This document shows, one piece after another, positions 18,110 through 26,555 of a stretch of DNA of 40,779 nucleotides; position 1 is the first letter of the stretch, and each line of letters begins with the position of its first letter. The DNA comes from Robiginitomaculum sp. (lineage in GTDB: Bacteria > Pseudomonadota > Alphaproteobacteria > Caulobacterales > Maricaulaceae). The notes under the pieces are model-generated. The model saw only the letters and a list, made by a program, of their open reading frames with translations. It had not been told where the DNA came from and searched no databases. The stretch is from NCBI GenBank assembly GCA_015485155.1, contig WFUF01000026.1, forward strand, positions 1-40,779. Reading direction: 5' to 3'. Both the position numbers and the translations under genes were made by a program.

Positions 18110-18444
18110 TATGCTTTCTCCATGGTACATTGTAAGGGATGTTCTGAACTTCGAGAAGCGGAAATAACCTGAGCAACCTTGGTTTCTGCCACCTCAAAGG
18201 AATAAATACCGCAAACGCCCACCCCCTCCTGATGCACGCTTAGCATGATGCGAACCGCCTGCTCCTCGCCAAGGTGAAACACCTGTCGCAACAATTGCAC
18301 CACGAACTCCATAGGCGTGTAGTCATCATTTAATAACAATACCTTGTACATATCAGGACGTTTGGTGCGGGTGTCGGTTTTTTCTGCAACACCACTTTGC
18401 CGGCCAGGATCTACGTCCCTTTGATTATTCTTTTTCTCAGTCAT
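18109..18444 (-). CDS. clpS: ClpA adaptor ClpS
   Basis: ClpS (111 residues) delivers N-degron substrates to ClpA. After a basic, flexible N-terminus of about 30 residues comes the conserved YKVLLLNDDYTPMEFVVQLL (33-52), with Asn39-Asp40-Asp41 expected to bind the substrate alpha-amino group and Met45 as the gatekeeper position, and His71 (LSVHQEG) completing the pocket. Length is typical for alphaproteobacteria. The stop overlaps clpA's ATG by one base (TAATG). It is divergent from the D,D-carboxypeptidase gene across 172 bp. Confidence 0.97.
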   Translation of the reverse strand: MTEKKNNQRDVDPGRQSGVAEKTDTRTKRPDMYKVLLLNDDYTPMEFVVQLLRQVFHLGEEQAVRIMLSVHQEGVGVCGIYSFEVAETKVAQVISASRSSEHPLQCTMEKA

Positions 18445-18616
18445 GGCTCTATCTATCCGAGGCTAAAACCAATTGTTCCACTTCTATAACATTATGATGC
18501 TTCGCCGAGTTTGAAAGGGGAACACGGCATTTTTTTGGCAAAACCGCTGCAAAACATCAAGAATTTACTCTTAGGAAACTGATTTTGACATAAAAAGCTT
18601 CAGATCGGAAATAGAC

Positions 18617-19852
18617 TTGCGCATATTTGTTATCATATCTGCCCTTTGGGCCCTTTTAGCTTGTTCTTCGGCTTTTGCCGCTCCAAAAGAGCGTTATGCA
18701 TCTATTGTGGTTGTTGAACAAACCGGCGAGGTATTACACGCCCGCCATGCCAACAGGTTGCGTCACCCGGCCTCACTGGCCAAAATTATGACACTTTATT
18801 TGCTGTTTGATGCCATTGAGCGCAAGGAAATTGGCCTTGATGACCGTCTTCGTGTAAGCCAGAAAGCAGAAAAAACCAGACCCTCAAAACTTGGATTAAA
18901 AGCCAATAGCACTATTTCCGTTGAAGATGCTATCCGGGCTTTGGTGACCAAAAGCGCTAATGACGTCGCTGTCGTTATTGCTGAGCGAATTTCCGGTGGT
19001 GAAGCAAAATTTGCCGGCAAAATGACCAAGACAGCCCAATTGCTGGGCATGCGCCGGACACGTTTTGCCAACAGTTCCGGCCTGCCTGATAAACGACAGG
19101 TAAGCACGGCTAAAGACATGGCGATTTTAGCGGCGGCAATCCGCAAGGATTTTCCCCATATGTATCGCTATTTTTCCCTGACAAAATTTGTGTTTAACGA
19201 GCGCATCTATAATAATCATAACTCGCTGCTTGGAAAGGTGCCGGGGGTTGATGGACTAAAAACTGGATATACCAATGGCGCAGGATATAATATTGCTGTT
19301 ACTGCCGAGCAGGACGGTCACAGAATTATCGCCGTGGTATTTGGTGGCGCCACTGCAACACAGCGCGACAACCATGTGAAAAAGCTGTTAAAAGCAGCAT
19401 TTCAGCAATTAAACAAACGCCAATTGCTATCTGCCAGTGCAACGCCTGTTGAGCCGGTGCCAGACTTAACACAAATTCCCGTCGAGGCCCCTGCCGGGTT
19501 ACACAGCGAAATTGCCCAGGGCTCCGCAGCAAAACGCGGGGTGCGCATAGTGATTGAAGGTCAGGAATTGCCAGAAACAGACCGCAATCAGGACAAAACT
19601 GCCAAAACATGGATTATTCAGGTTGGAGCCTATGCAGATCGAAGTCAGGCTGAAGCACGACTAGATGCAATTAGCCAGTTATTATTGCCAGCCCTGCAAA
19701 ATGCATCACCGGTTGTTGAAACAGCAAAACGCGGTGACAAAACCTTGTTCAGGGCCAGGTTTCGCGGCCTTGAACAAGTAAGTGCCGCGCAAGCCTGCCA
19801 CACACTCAGCAATCAGGGTCAACCATGTTTTACACTGGCCGGCCAGCCTTAG
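18617..19852 (+). CDS. D-alanyl-D-alanine carboxypeptidase with SPOR domain
   Basis: This 411-residue periplasmic penicillin-binding protein removes the terminal D-alanine of peptidoglycan stem peptides. It has a signal peptide of about 21 residues (cleavage near SAFA|A), then the three active-site motifs: SLAK at 53-56, SAN at 113-115 and KTG at 215-217. Residues about 327-411 form a SPOR domain (TWIIQVGAYADRSQAEARL...), which binds denuded septal glycan and suggests a division-site role. The start appears to be TTG at 18617; no ATG occurs in frame between the upstream stop and the catalytic domain, and the signal peptide begins right there. It is convergent with the GT2 gene, 11 bases apart. 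Confidence 0.95.
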   Translation: MRIFVIISALWALLACSSAFAAPKERYASIVVVEQTGEVLHARHANRLRHPASLAKIMTLYLLFDAIERKEIGLDDRLRVSQKAEKTRPSKLGLKANSTISVEDAIRALVTKSANDVAVVIAERISGGEAKFAGKMTKTAQLLGMRRTRFANSSGLPDKRQVSTAKDMAILAAAIRKDFPHMYRYFSLTKFVFNERIYNNHNSLLGKVPGVDGLKTGYTNGAGYNIAVTAEQDGHRIIAVVFGGATATQRDNHVKKLLKAAFQQLNKRQLLSASATPVEPVPDLTQIPVEAPAGLHSEIAQGSAAKRGVRIVIEGQELPETDRNQDKTAKTWIIQVGAYADRSQAEARLDAISQLLLPALQNASPVVETAKRGDKTLFRARFRGLEQVSAAQACHTLSNQGQPCFTLAGQP

Positions 19853-19863
19853 CCTTAAAGGCT

Positions 19864-20712
19864 TTACTTATTCTGGCGAAACAACAAGTTCCACACCATG
19901 GAACAACCGCGAACATATCCGCACAGGACGAAATATAAAATTGCCCTATTTTTGCCCTTAAACAGGGCAAGGCTTGAGCGAATAATTGGATAGCGGACGA
20001 ATAAATGAAAAAACATTGATGGCGCACGTGAGGGGTGTTTGCGGCAAAACTCCGCATCACCAATTCCATACCAGCTAAATTTTTTGACATAATCAGCAAA
20101 TGACGAAAAATGCTCCTGCATTACCCGGGTGCGTCCTGAACCGAACCGATAACCTTTAATTTTTGACAGCCGATAAAAAAAATCCGCATCATCCTTGTGA
20201 CGGGTAATATGTGCATCGAACTTATTCACCTCAAACACCCGGCTGCGATACATTGCAGGCGCAGTTCCAATCATGGTTTTTGGCCCCGGCCTGTTCAAAA
20301 AAACATCAAAGGCATCATTCTCGGCAGCCGCCCAAAACCCGGTATTTTCAATTCCAAGATCCGCCTGCACTATATCGAGATCAAACTCGCACAAGTCGGC
20401 ATAAAGCCCGGCAAATGTATCTGTTGAAATGCGGTGATCAGCATCGATCATCGCAATCAAATCATGTTTACAGGCATCAATGCCAACCTGCCTGTCTGCG
20501 GTAAGTGACCCGGCTTTTGATACAATAACCCGGTCAGTATATTCAGCGGCAATTTTGGCCGTTTCATCTGTTGAATTACCGTCAACCACAATAATTTCAG
20601 CAGGATTGGCCAGCTTGATGGCCTCCAGTGACTTTCGGATGCGTCTGGCCTCATTGCGTGCGCACAAGACCACCGATACCGGCGGCATATTATTTTGAAT
20701 ATCCAGTTTCAT
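19864..20712 (-). CDS. Family 2 glycosyltransferase
   Basis: A 282-residue inverting GT-A glycosyltransferase. The N-terminal nucleotide-binding pattern VSVVLCARNEARRIRKSLEAI is followed by EIIVVDGNSTDET with Asp44, and the metal-binding DxD is Asp90-Ala-Asp92 (MIDADHR). A later acidic region, RHKDDADFFYRLS, is a candidate catalytic-base region. The C-terminal 40 residues are hydrophobic/basic and may attach it to the membrane. Donor and acceptor are unknown. It is divergent from the C-methyltransferase gene (97 bp apart), and the neighbourhood suggests assembly of a surface or flagellar sugar. Confidence 0.9.
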   Translation of the reverse strand: MKLDIQNNMPPVSVVLCARNEARRIRKSLEAIKLANPAEIIVVDGNSTDETAKIAAEYTDRVIVSKAGSLTADRQVGIDACKHDLIAMIDADHRISTDTFAGLYADLCEFDLDIVQADLGIENTGFWAAAENDAFDVFLNRPGPKTMIGTAPAMYRSRVFEVNKFDAHITRHKDDADFFYRLSKIKGYRFGSGRTRVMQEHFSSFADYVKKFSWYGIGDAEFCRKHPSRAPSMFFHLFVRYPIIRSSLALFKGKNRAILYFVLCGYVRGCSMVWNLLFRQNK

Positions 20713-20809
20713 CGCGTAATAATGATCATGTTAAAGGTTAAGGCTTGGTGCAAGGTGCCAAATTGGTTTACAGGTCTGGATGATAAATTTTTGATAATAT
20801 GCTTTGCCC

Positions 20810-22057
20810 ATGATCTATTCTGTTCAATTGCAGTGCCGTCTTTGTTCCAGCAGTCAGCTTGAGGACTTTTTTGACCTTGGCATCCAAGCGCTTTCAGGGT
20901 GTTTTCCCGGCCCTGAACAACCATCTGCGCCTTGCGCCCCATTGGTGCTTTGCCGTTGTCTTGAATGTAATCTGGTGCAGTTACGCCACTCCACTGATCC
21001 TGCAAAAATGTTCACCCATGAATATGGCTATCAATCATCCCTGAACAGCGCCATGCAGACCCACTTGCAGGAATTACAGCAATGGATAACCACCAGATTC
21101 TTCATTAAAAACAATGACGTGATTATTGATATCGGGGCCAATGATGGCACACTATTAGCGACATGGAACCAAAAAGACCTGCAATTGATCGCCGTTGATC
21201 CAATATTGGATAAATTCGCCCATTTATACCCGAAACACATAGAACGAGTAGCAGATTTCTTTACCCCTATGGGGGTTAAAAATATATTGGATGGGCGCAA
21301 AGCTAAAATTATTACTTCTATTTCAATGTTTTACGACCTTCCAGATCCTAACGATTTTGTATCTGGTATTGCCCAGGCTTTGGCCGATGACGGGGTCTGG
21401 GTATTGGAGCAAAGCTATTTGCCAAGCATGTTGAAACGCAACAGTTTTGACACCATTTGCCATGAACATCTGGAATATTATTCATTGGCGCAAATTAACT
21501 GGCTGGCCCAAAAGCATGATCTTGTTGTGCTGGATGTTTCCCTAAATGACTGTAATGGAGGAAGTTTTCGTCTGGCCCTTGGTAAAAAATCCGGGCCATT
21601 AAAACCAAATATTGCAGCTATTCTTGAATTACAGGAACAAGAAACAGAACTGGCCCTTGATACAAACACCCCTTACGAGGAATTTGCCAAACGGGTTAAG
21701 CACTTGCAAGACGAGACCATATCCTTGCTAGAAGAATTACGCGCCAAAGGCAAAACCGTCTGGGTGTATGGAGCTTCAACCAAGGGCAATGTATTGTTGC
21801 AACATTATGGTATTGGGCCTGAACTGGTTGCAGGTGTTGTGGAGGTTAATCCTGAAAAATTCGGTCACAGAACACCGGGAACTGATCTTCCGATTCGACC
21901 GGAAGCCGGTATCATGGATGAAAATCCTGATTATTTTCTGGTGCTGCCATGGCATTTTCGCGATAATATACTGAAGCGTGCACAAAATTATCTTGATGCG
22001 GGAGTGCAGTTTATATTTCCACTGCCCGACATTGAAGTAATTGGGAGAACTACGTGA
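20810..22057 (+). CDS. Sugar C-methyltransferase (class I SAM-dependent)
   Basis: This 415-residue protein has the three-part plan of nucleotide-sugar C-methyltransferases such as TcaB9/NovU: an N-terminal zinc site (Cys9, Cys12, Cys50, Cys53), a central Rossmann SAM-binding domain with motif I DIGANDGTLL (107-116), and a C-terminal domain with VWVYGASTKGNVLLQHYGI. The CHEHLEYYSLAQI segment contains the His/Tyr residues expected near the active site. Such enzymes methylate a keto-deoxy sugar nucleotide. I took the ATG at 20810; a TTG lies two codons upstream. Its stop overlaps the next gene's GTG by 4 bases (GTGA), so the pair is coupled. Confidence 0.92.
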   Translation: MIYSVQLQCRLCSSSQLEDFFDLGIQALSGCFPGPEQPSAPCAPLVLCRCLECNLVQLRHSTDPAKMFTHEYGYQSSLNSAMQTHLQELQQWITTRFFIKNNDVIIDIGANDGTLLATWNQKDLQLIAVDPILDKFAHLYPKHIERVADFFTPMGVKNILDGRKAKIITSISMFYDLPDPNDFVSGIAQALADDGVWVLEQSYLPSMLKRNSFDTICHEHLEYYSLAQINWLAQKHDLVVLDVSLNDCNGGSFRLALGKKSGPLKPNIAAILELQEQETELALDTNTPYEEFAKRVKHLQDETISLLEELRAKGKTVWVYGASTKGNVLLQHYGIGPELVAGVVEVNPEKFGHRTPGTDLPIRPEAGIMDENPDYFLVLPWHFRDNILKRAQNYLDAGVQFIFPLPDIEVIGRTT

Positions 22058-23022
22058 CCAAATCCTTGATTATTGGCGCAAATGGACAAGATGGTTGGTT
22101 TTTGGGACAGCATCTGCGCGCATGCGATCATGAAATATGGGGAATTAGCCGCACTAAAACCATTGATCCAAAAGGGTCGCCCCTTCCTGCCATTGATATA
22201 ACTGATCCAGATGCGGTCGCCAGCTTGATCAGCGACACTCATCCCGATCATATTTACTTCCTGGCAGCAGTACATCACAGCTCTGATGATCCAGGGCAGA
22301 CTTCCCAAAGGATAAAAGAGCTGTCACATAAAGTTCATGTTGTATCCTTGCAAAATTTTTTAACTGCAATGGAAAAGCATGCGCCATCTGCACGAATGTT
22401 TTATGCGGCCAGCTCGCATTTGTTTGCGGCAAAATCTACTGATGCTCCCATATCTGAAACCAGCCCTTTTGCACCACAGGGGATTTACGGACACACAAAA
22501 CTACAAGGGGTAAGATTATGCCAAAATGCCCGCAAGAACCAAAACTTGTTTGCCGTAAGCGGCTACCTGTTCAACCATGAAAGCTGGCGACGCAAGCCCG
22601 ACTTTCTTAGCCGTAAAATTGTGCAATCAGTAGTAAGAATCTTACGCGGCCAGCAATCAGAATTGATATTGCACAATCTGTCTGCGCAAGTTGACTGGAG
22701 CTTTGCCGCAGATGTCGTGCGCGCCATGCATCTGATGTTGCAAATGGACGAACCAGATGATCTGGTTATAGCCAGCGGCAAATTGCATTCGGTTCAGGAC
22801 TTTGCACAACAAGCCTTTGAAACAGTTGGCCTTGAATGGCGTGACTATGTAACCGAAGAGCCAGATCAGCAACAAAAACCAACCCTTGTACAGCCGCTTG
22901 TTGGTGACGCCAGCCGTCTGCGCCGCTTGACCGGCTGGAGCCCAAAAGTTGATTTTAGGCAAATGATTGAATTGATGATCGAAATGGAGCTTGAATATCT
23001 AAGGCCAGAACCTGCTAATTAG
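22054..23022 (+). CDS. SDR nucleotide-sugar enzyme, GDP-mannose 4,6-dehydratase-like but lacking the catalytic Glu
   Basis: This 322-residue extended SDR begins at GTG 22054. NAD(P)-binding GANGQDGWFLG is at 8-18 and the catalytic Tyr-x-x-x-Lys is Tyr145/Lys149 (IYGHTKLQG). Overall it looks most like GDP-mannose 4,6-dehydratases (GQDG start, F.HE-like segment FNHESWRRKPDFLSRKIV, and the C-terminal GDASRLRRLTGWSPKVDFRQMIELMI). In dehydratases the Ser/Thr is followed by a catalytic Glu (SE-Y/LYG); here it is Ser120-Ser121-His122-Leu-Phe. A reductase or epimerase role is therefore possible. Coupled to the upstream methyltransferase; convergent with, and overlapping by 4 bases, the TPR gene. Confidence 0.85.
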   Translation: MTKSLIIGANGQDGWFLGQHLRACDHEIWGISRTKTIDPKGSPLPAIDITDPDAVASLISDTHPDHIYFLAAVHHSSDDPGQTSQRIKELSHKVHVVSLQNFLTAMEKHAPSARMFYAASSHLFAAKSTDAPISETSPFAPQGIYGHTKLQGVRLCQNARKNQNLFAVSGYLFNHESWRRKPDFLSRKIVQSVVRILRGQQSELILHNLSAQVDWSFAADVVRAMHLMLQMDEPDDLVIASGKLHSVQDFAQQAFETVGLEWRDYVTEEPDQQQKPTLVQPLVGDASRLRRLTGWSPKVDFRQMIELMIEMELEYLRPEPAN

Positions 23023-24791
23023 GCAGCCTTTAACTTGCTCTCAACCATATTGCCCAGTTGCGCCGCCACTTGCCCCATGGTCGCATCCCAACCGGACAAT
23101 GTTGGTGTCGTAAATACTTTTGCGTTCGGATACCATGGGTTGGCAGTTTTGTGCCCCAATAGCGGCCATGCCTCAGCAGTCGTAAGAAACCATATATCAG
23201 CACCACAGGCCGCGCCCAGATTGGTGGTGGCATTCATCGGACCAATCATTACATCCAACGCGCAACATGCTGCAGCTACCCCATCCAGATCGTCTTTTAG
23301 GTCAAGACCGTCAATCTGGTGGATTGTCACACCAAGTTCATCCTGAATTTGGGCTATTTCATCAGCGCACTCACCATATTGCATATTGACGAACACTGCG
23401 TCTGGCACCTGAAAGACCTGTTTCCATGATTCAAATGAACTATAATATTTTGAACGACTGACATTCATCAACAAAGATTTCCATGACACGCCGATCTTTG
23501 GTCCGTCAGGCAAGCTATCCAATTGTTCCCTATACTTGCTAACCAGCAACTTATCTGGCGTCAAAAAGCGTTTAGTCTTTGGAAACTCAAGCAGGGAATT
23601 GCGATACATTGCCCCTAATTGTGCCATTGGTATCCAGCCATCATTATTGCCGGTTTCATTCTTCCATTCCACCACCCGGAATTTTCGCCCCTCGGCACTG
23701 GCGGTTTTATGTCCCCCCACTTCAGCATTTGCAAATGAACGCGAAACCAGAGGCACCAGCCGGCGCTCCACCGCAATTTTTAATTTACCATCCGGGCCGA
23801 TAGCTTTTTGCAGGTCGCTACAGGCGTTCAGGAACATAACTTCATCGCCAAGCCCCTGCTCGCCTACCAATAATATGGTTTTGCCATGCACATCCCCGCC
23901 AACAGGTATTTGCGCAGAGTCCATAACAAACAGCATGGAATTTTCATAATCAGGGTGCAGACGCGCTGCATATTCCTGCCAGCCTTCTTCGATTTCTCCC
24001 ACCGATAATAATCCGACCCCCAAGCCATAGCGCATGGTTTCACGATCTTCGGCAGAAGCCGGGTTTTCCAAAGCCTTGCGCCCGGCGGCAATTGCCCTTT
24101 GCCTGTCACCAATCAATCCTGCCGCATAGGCCATATTATGCCAGCCTCTGGAAAACTCCGGATTGAGGCGCAGGGCCTCTTCATAAAAAGTAACAGCCTG
24201 ATCCGGATTACCCTGTTCCAGCAATACCGTGCCCAGCGCATTCCACAAATTTGGTTCCTGCTCATTGGTGAATAAGGCCGTACGCAATAACTCGATTGCA
24301 TCGCCAAACCGTCCATCATCGCGCAGCACTCCGGACAAATTGATGATGCCATCAACATTACCGGGTTTCATCTCCAAAAACAGCCGCAAAAATTTCTCGG
24401 CAGCCGGCAGCATATCAAGCTTCCACGCCACCAATGACAGGTTCTGATAAATATCGGCATCGGTCGGATCAAGCTCCCATGCCCGTTGATAAAAACTAAG
24501 CGCCTTTGACAAATGGCCCATTTTTTCCACCGACACCGCCAACACATGATTAGCCACAGCAGAATTTTCATCTATATCCAGTGCTCGCAAAGCAAGCTTT
24601 ATTGCCTCTTTGGTGCGATCTTGTGCGTGGGCGCTCATTGCTCGTTTCAGGATAGACAATATTTTGCGCTGTTTTCCCGAAGCCCCCTGCCCCTTTATGG
24701 CTCTGATCTGCATTCCGCCAATACTGTCCCTAGCTTCACGCTTGGCATTTTCAGGAGCGGCAGAAAAGAAATCTTCGGAAAATTCAACCAT
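23019..24791 (-). CDS. TPR protein with GT-B glycosyltransferase-like C-terminus (FlbA-like)
   Basis: The 590-residue protein has an N-terminal TPR region at about 45-270 with repeated units such as ALSFYQRAWELDPTDADIYQNLSLV and AVTFYEEALRLNPEFSRGWHNMAYA. The C-terminal half (about 300-590) resembles a GT9/GT-B fold: ILLVGEQGLGDEVMFLNACSDL, KIGVSWKS, and DVMIGPMNATTNLGAACGADIWFL. This architecture occurs in O-linked glycosylation proteins and in the flagellin-associated FlbA of Caulobacter, from memory. Modification of flagellin or a surface glycan is inferred, not shown. The ATG at 24791 has no clear Shine-Dalgarno. No membrane segment or signal peptide is present, so it is cytoplasmic. Confidence 0.82.
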   Translation of the reverse strand: MVEFSEDFFSAAPENAKREARDSIGGMQIRAIKGQGASGKQRKILSILKRAMSAHAQDRTKEAIKLALRALDIDENSAVANHVLAVSVEKMGHLSKALSFYQRAWELDPTDADIYQNLSLVAWKLDMLPAAEKFLRLFLEMKPGNVDGIINLSGVLRDDGRFGDAIELLRTALFTNEQEPNLWNALGTVLLEQGNPDQAVTFYEEALRLNPEFSRGWHNMAYAAGLIGDRQRAIAAGRKALENPASAEDRETMRYGLGVGLLSVGEIEEGWQEYAARLHPDYENSMLFVMDSAQIPVGGDVHGKTILLVGEQGLGDEVMFLNACSDLQKAIGPDGKLKIAVERRLVPLVSRSFANAEVGGHKTASAEGRKFRVVEWKNETGNNDGWIPMAQLGAMYRNSLLEFPKTKRFLTPDKLLVSKYREQLDSLPDGPKIGVSWKSLLMNVSRSKYYSSFESWKQVFQVPDAVFVNMQYGECADEIAQIQDELGVTIHQIDGLDLKDDLDGVAAACCALDVMIGPMNATTNLGAACGADIWFLTTAEAWPLLGHKTANPWYPNAKVFTTPTLSGWDATMGQVAAQLGNMVESKLKAA

Positions 24792-24907
24792 GGGAACCAG
24801 CGCAGGTAAGCACTTCCTCTAAAGTGTAAAAGAATCAATTTTTAATTTGATGCCAAAATACTCACCGAAGACTTAATGGCCACCAATATCAAAACCGGCA
24901 AATGCAG

Positions 24908-25897
24908 CTATCCCCACGGCCCGGTGCGCCTAGCCTCTGCACGGCCGCCCATCATCACTAATGCTGCTATGCGCTTTTCTATTGGCGGGTGAGTGGCAAA
25001 AAGACCTGCAAAACTACCTGTTGCAGCATTTTCAATGCACATTTGCTGCACATCCGGTGGCGCTTGCAGTTTTGAATTTGACGATATTTTTTGCAAGGCC
25101 CGGATCATGGCATCGGGATTACGTGTCAATTCCACAGCGCCGGCATCAGCCAGAAACTCCCTGCGCCTTGAAAGCGAAAATCTGATCAAAACTGATAACA
25201 GCCATGTAATGCCAACGATAACAAAAGCTATTAAAATCAATGCCCCGGAATTACCACCTCCAGAGCGGCGGAAACTTTTGCTGCGTACCATATTTACCCG
25301 AAACATGCCCCGAAATATAATTTCACCGACAAAAGAGAAAATACCAACAAAAATAATCGCCACCACCAAAAGCCGTACATCCTTGTTACGGATGTGGGTT
25401 AATTCATGGGCGATGACTGCCTCGATTTCTTCATCCTCCAAACGCTCGATCAATCCGCTGGTCAGGGTAACTGACATGGAGTTTTCACGAATACCGCTGG
25501 CATAGGCATTCAATACAGGGGTGTCGATAATACGAAGAGCAGGCATTGGCATGCCTCTGGAAATACATAAATTTTCCAGCATATTATAAAGTTTGGGGTT
25601 ATCTTTGCGCTCAATCTTTCTGGCTCCGGTGGAAGCATCAATCATGCGCTGATGAGCAAAAAAGGCAATTGCAAACCAAATGGCTGCGCCAAACAGAGCT
25701 ATAGGTAAAATAGATGGCAGTGATGCAGTTGCCGCAAACAAGGCAGATTGCAGGTCCCTATACTGACCTGACATGGATTGCATCAACAAGGAAAAGGCAA
25801 ACAATAAGGCACCAAGCAATACCGGAAACCCAGATAATAAAATTATGGATTTTAGGTTATTGTTCCAAATCTGTGTTTGCAGGCCATAGGCCGCCAT
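24908..25897 (-). CDS. M48-family membrane metalloprotease (HtpX-like)
   Basis: A 329-residue zinc protease with two N-terminal membrane helices (about 17-38 and 62-82) and two more at about 176-196 and 217-239. The zinc motif is HELTH (164-168) and the third ligand is Glu247 in REFLADAGAVELT. The loop RIIDTPVLNAYASGIRENSMSVTLTSGLIERL is typical of the family. M48 proteases of this type handle misfolded or damaged membrane proteins, with the active site on the cytoplasmic side. It follows the lemA gene by 12 bases, the common LemA-M48 pairing, so the two probably act together. Confidence 0.93.
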   Translation of the reverse strand: MAAYGLQTQIWNNNLKSIILLSGFPVLLGALLFAFSLLMQSMSGQYRDLQSALFAATASLPSILPIALFGAAIWFAIAFFAHQRMIDASTGARKIERKDNPKLYNMLENLCISRGMPMPALRIIDTPVLNAYASGIRENSMSVTLTSGLIERLEDEEIEAVIAHELTHIRNKDVRLLVVAIIFVGIFSFVGEIIFRGMFRVNMVRSKSFRRSGGGNSGALILIAFVIVGITWLLSVLIRFSLSRRREFLADAGAVELTRNPDAMIRALQKISSNSKLQAPPDVQQMCIENAATGSFAGLFATHPPIEKRIAALVMMGGRAEARRTGPWG

Positions 25898-25909
25898 CCT
25901 GTGATCCTC

Positions 25910-26464
25910 TTAAAAATTGACCTTGGGTGAGGAATTAACAGCATCGCGCTCAGAGGCAGCCACTTCAAAAAACTCTTGAATGCTAAAGCCAAATCTTTTA
26001 GCCAGAAGAACAGCAGGAAACTGCTCCTGTCCGGTATTATACTCGGCGACGGAATTATTGAAAAACCGTCTGGCGGCAGCAATTTTATTCTCAATATCAG
26101 AAAGCTCGGACTGCAATTGCAAGAAATTGGTATTGGCCTTCAGATCAGGGTAAGCTTCTGACAGGGCAAACAGGCTTTTTAAGGCACCGGTTAGCATATT
26201 TTCCGCAGCTGCCTGATCTGCCACATTGCCTGCGCTCATGGCCGTATTGCGTGCATCTATTACCGCCTGCAGGGTTTCTTTTTCATGCTTGGCATAACCT
26301 TTTACTGTTTCCACCAGATTGGGGATCAGGTCATAACGCTGTTTTAGCTGCACATCTATGTCCGACCATGCCTGATTACAGGTCTGGCGCATAGCAACCA
26401 GCCGGTTGTAAATAGTTACCAGATACAGGCCGATGACAACAATAATGCCCAATGTAATTAACAT
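25910..26464 (-). CDS. lemA: LemA family protein
   Basis: LemA (184 residues) is a membrane-anchored protein with an N-terminal helix at about 4-20 followed by a long helical-bundle domain. Family signatures are NRLVAMRQTCNQAWSDIDVQLKQRYDLIPNLVETVKGYAKHE, the central ALSEAYPDLKANTNFLQLQSELSDIENKIAAARRFFNNSVAEYNT, and FPAVLLAKRFGF. The exact function is not settled. Its position just before an M48 protease gene suggests a membrane-associated partner. A good AGGAG lies 6 bases before the ATG. A 10-bp palindrome CTAGATCTAG at 26495-26504, about 30 bp upstream, could be part of a control site. Confidence 0.95.
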   Translation of the reverse strand: MLITLGIIVVIGLYLVTIYNRLVAMRQTCNQAWSDIDVQLKQRYDLIPNLVETVKGYAKHEKETLQAVIDARNTAMSAGNVADQAAAENMLTGALKSLFALSEAYPDLKANTNFLQLQSELSDIENKIAAARRFFNNSVAEYNTGQEQFPAVLLAKRFGFSIQEFFEVAASERDAVNSSPKVNF

Positions 26465-26555
26465 TCTTTACTCCTGTTCTTAAAATTCTTAAATCTAGAT
26501 CTAGCAAACTATCTGTAGAATTTCATCCCCAATAATTGAATTTGGAGCACACTTT

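Noticed and set aside
18585-18613. Promoter with consensus TTGACA before the D,D-carboxypeptidase
   Set aside because: A -10 box at proper spacing would be GAAATA and would place the transcript start inside the coding sequence.
26495-26504. CTAGATCTAG palindrome as a defined operator
   Set aside because: It is a perfect 10-bp palindrome before lemA, but a single short copy is not enough to name a regulator site.
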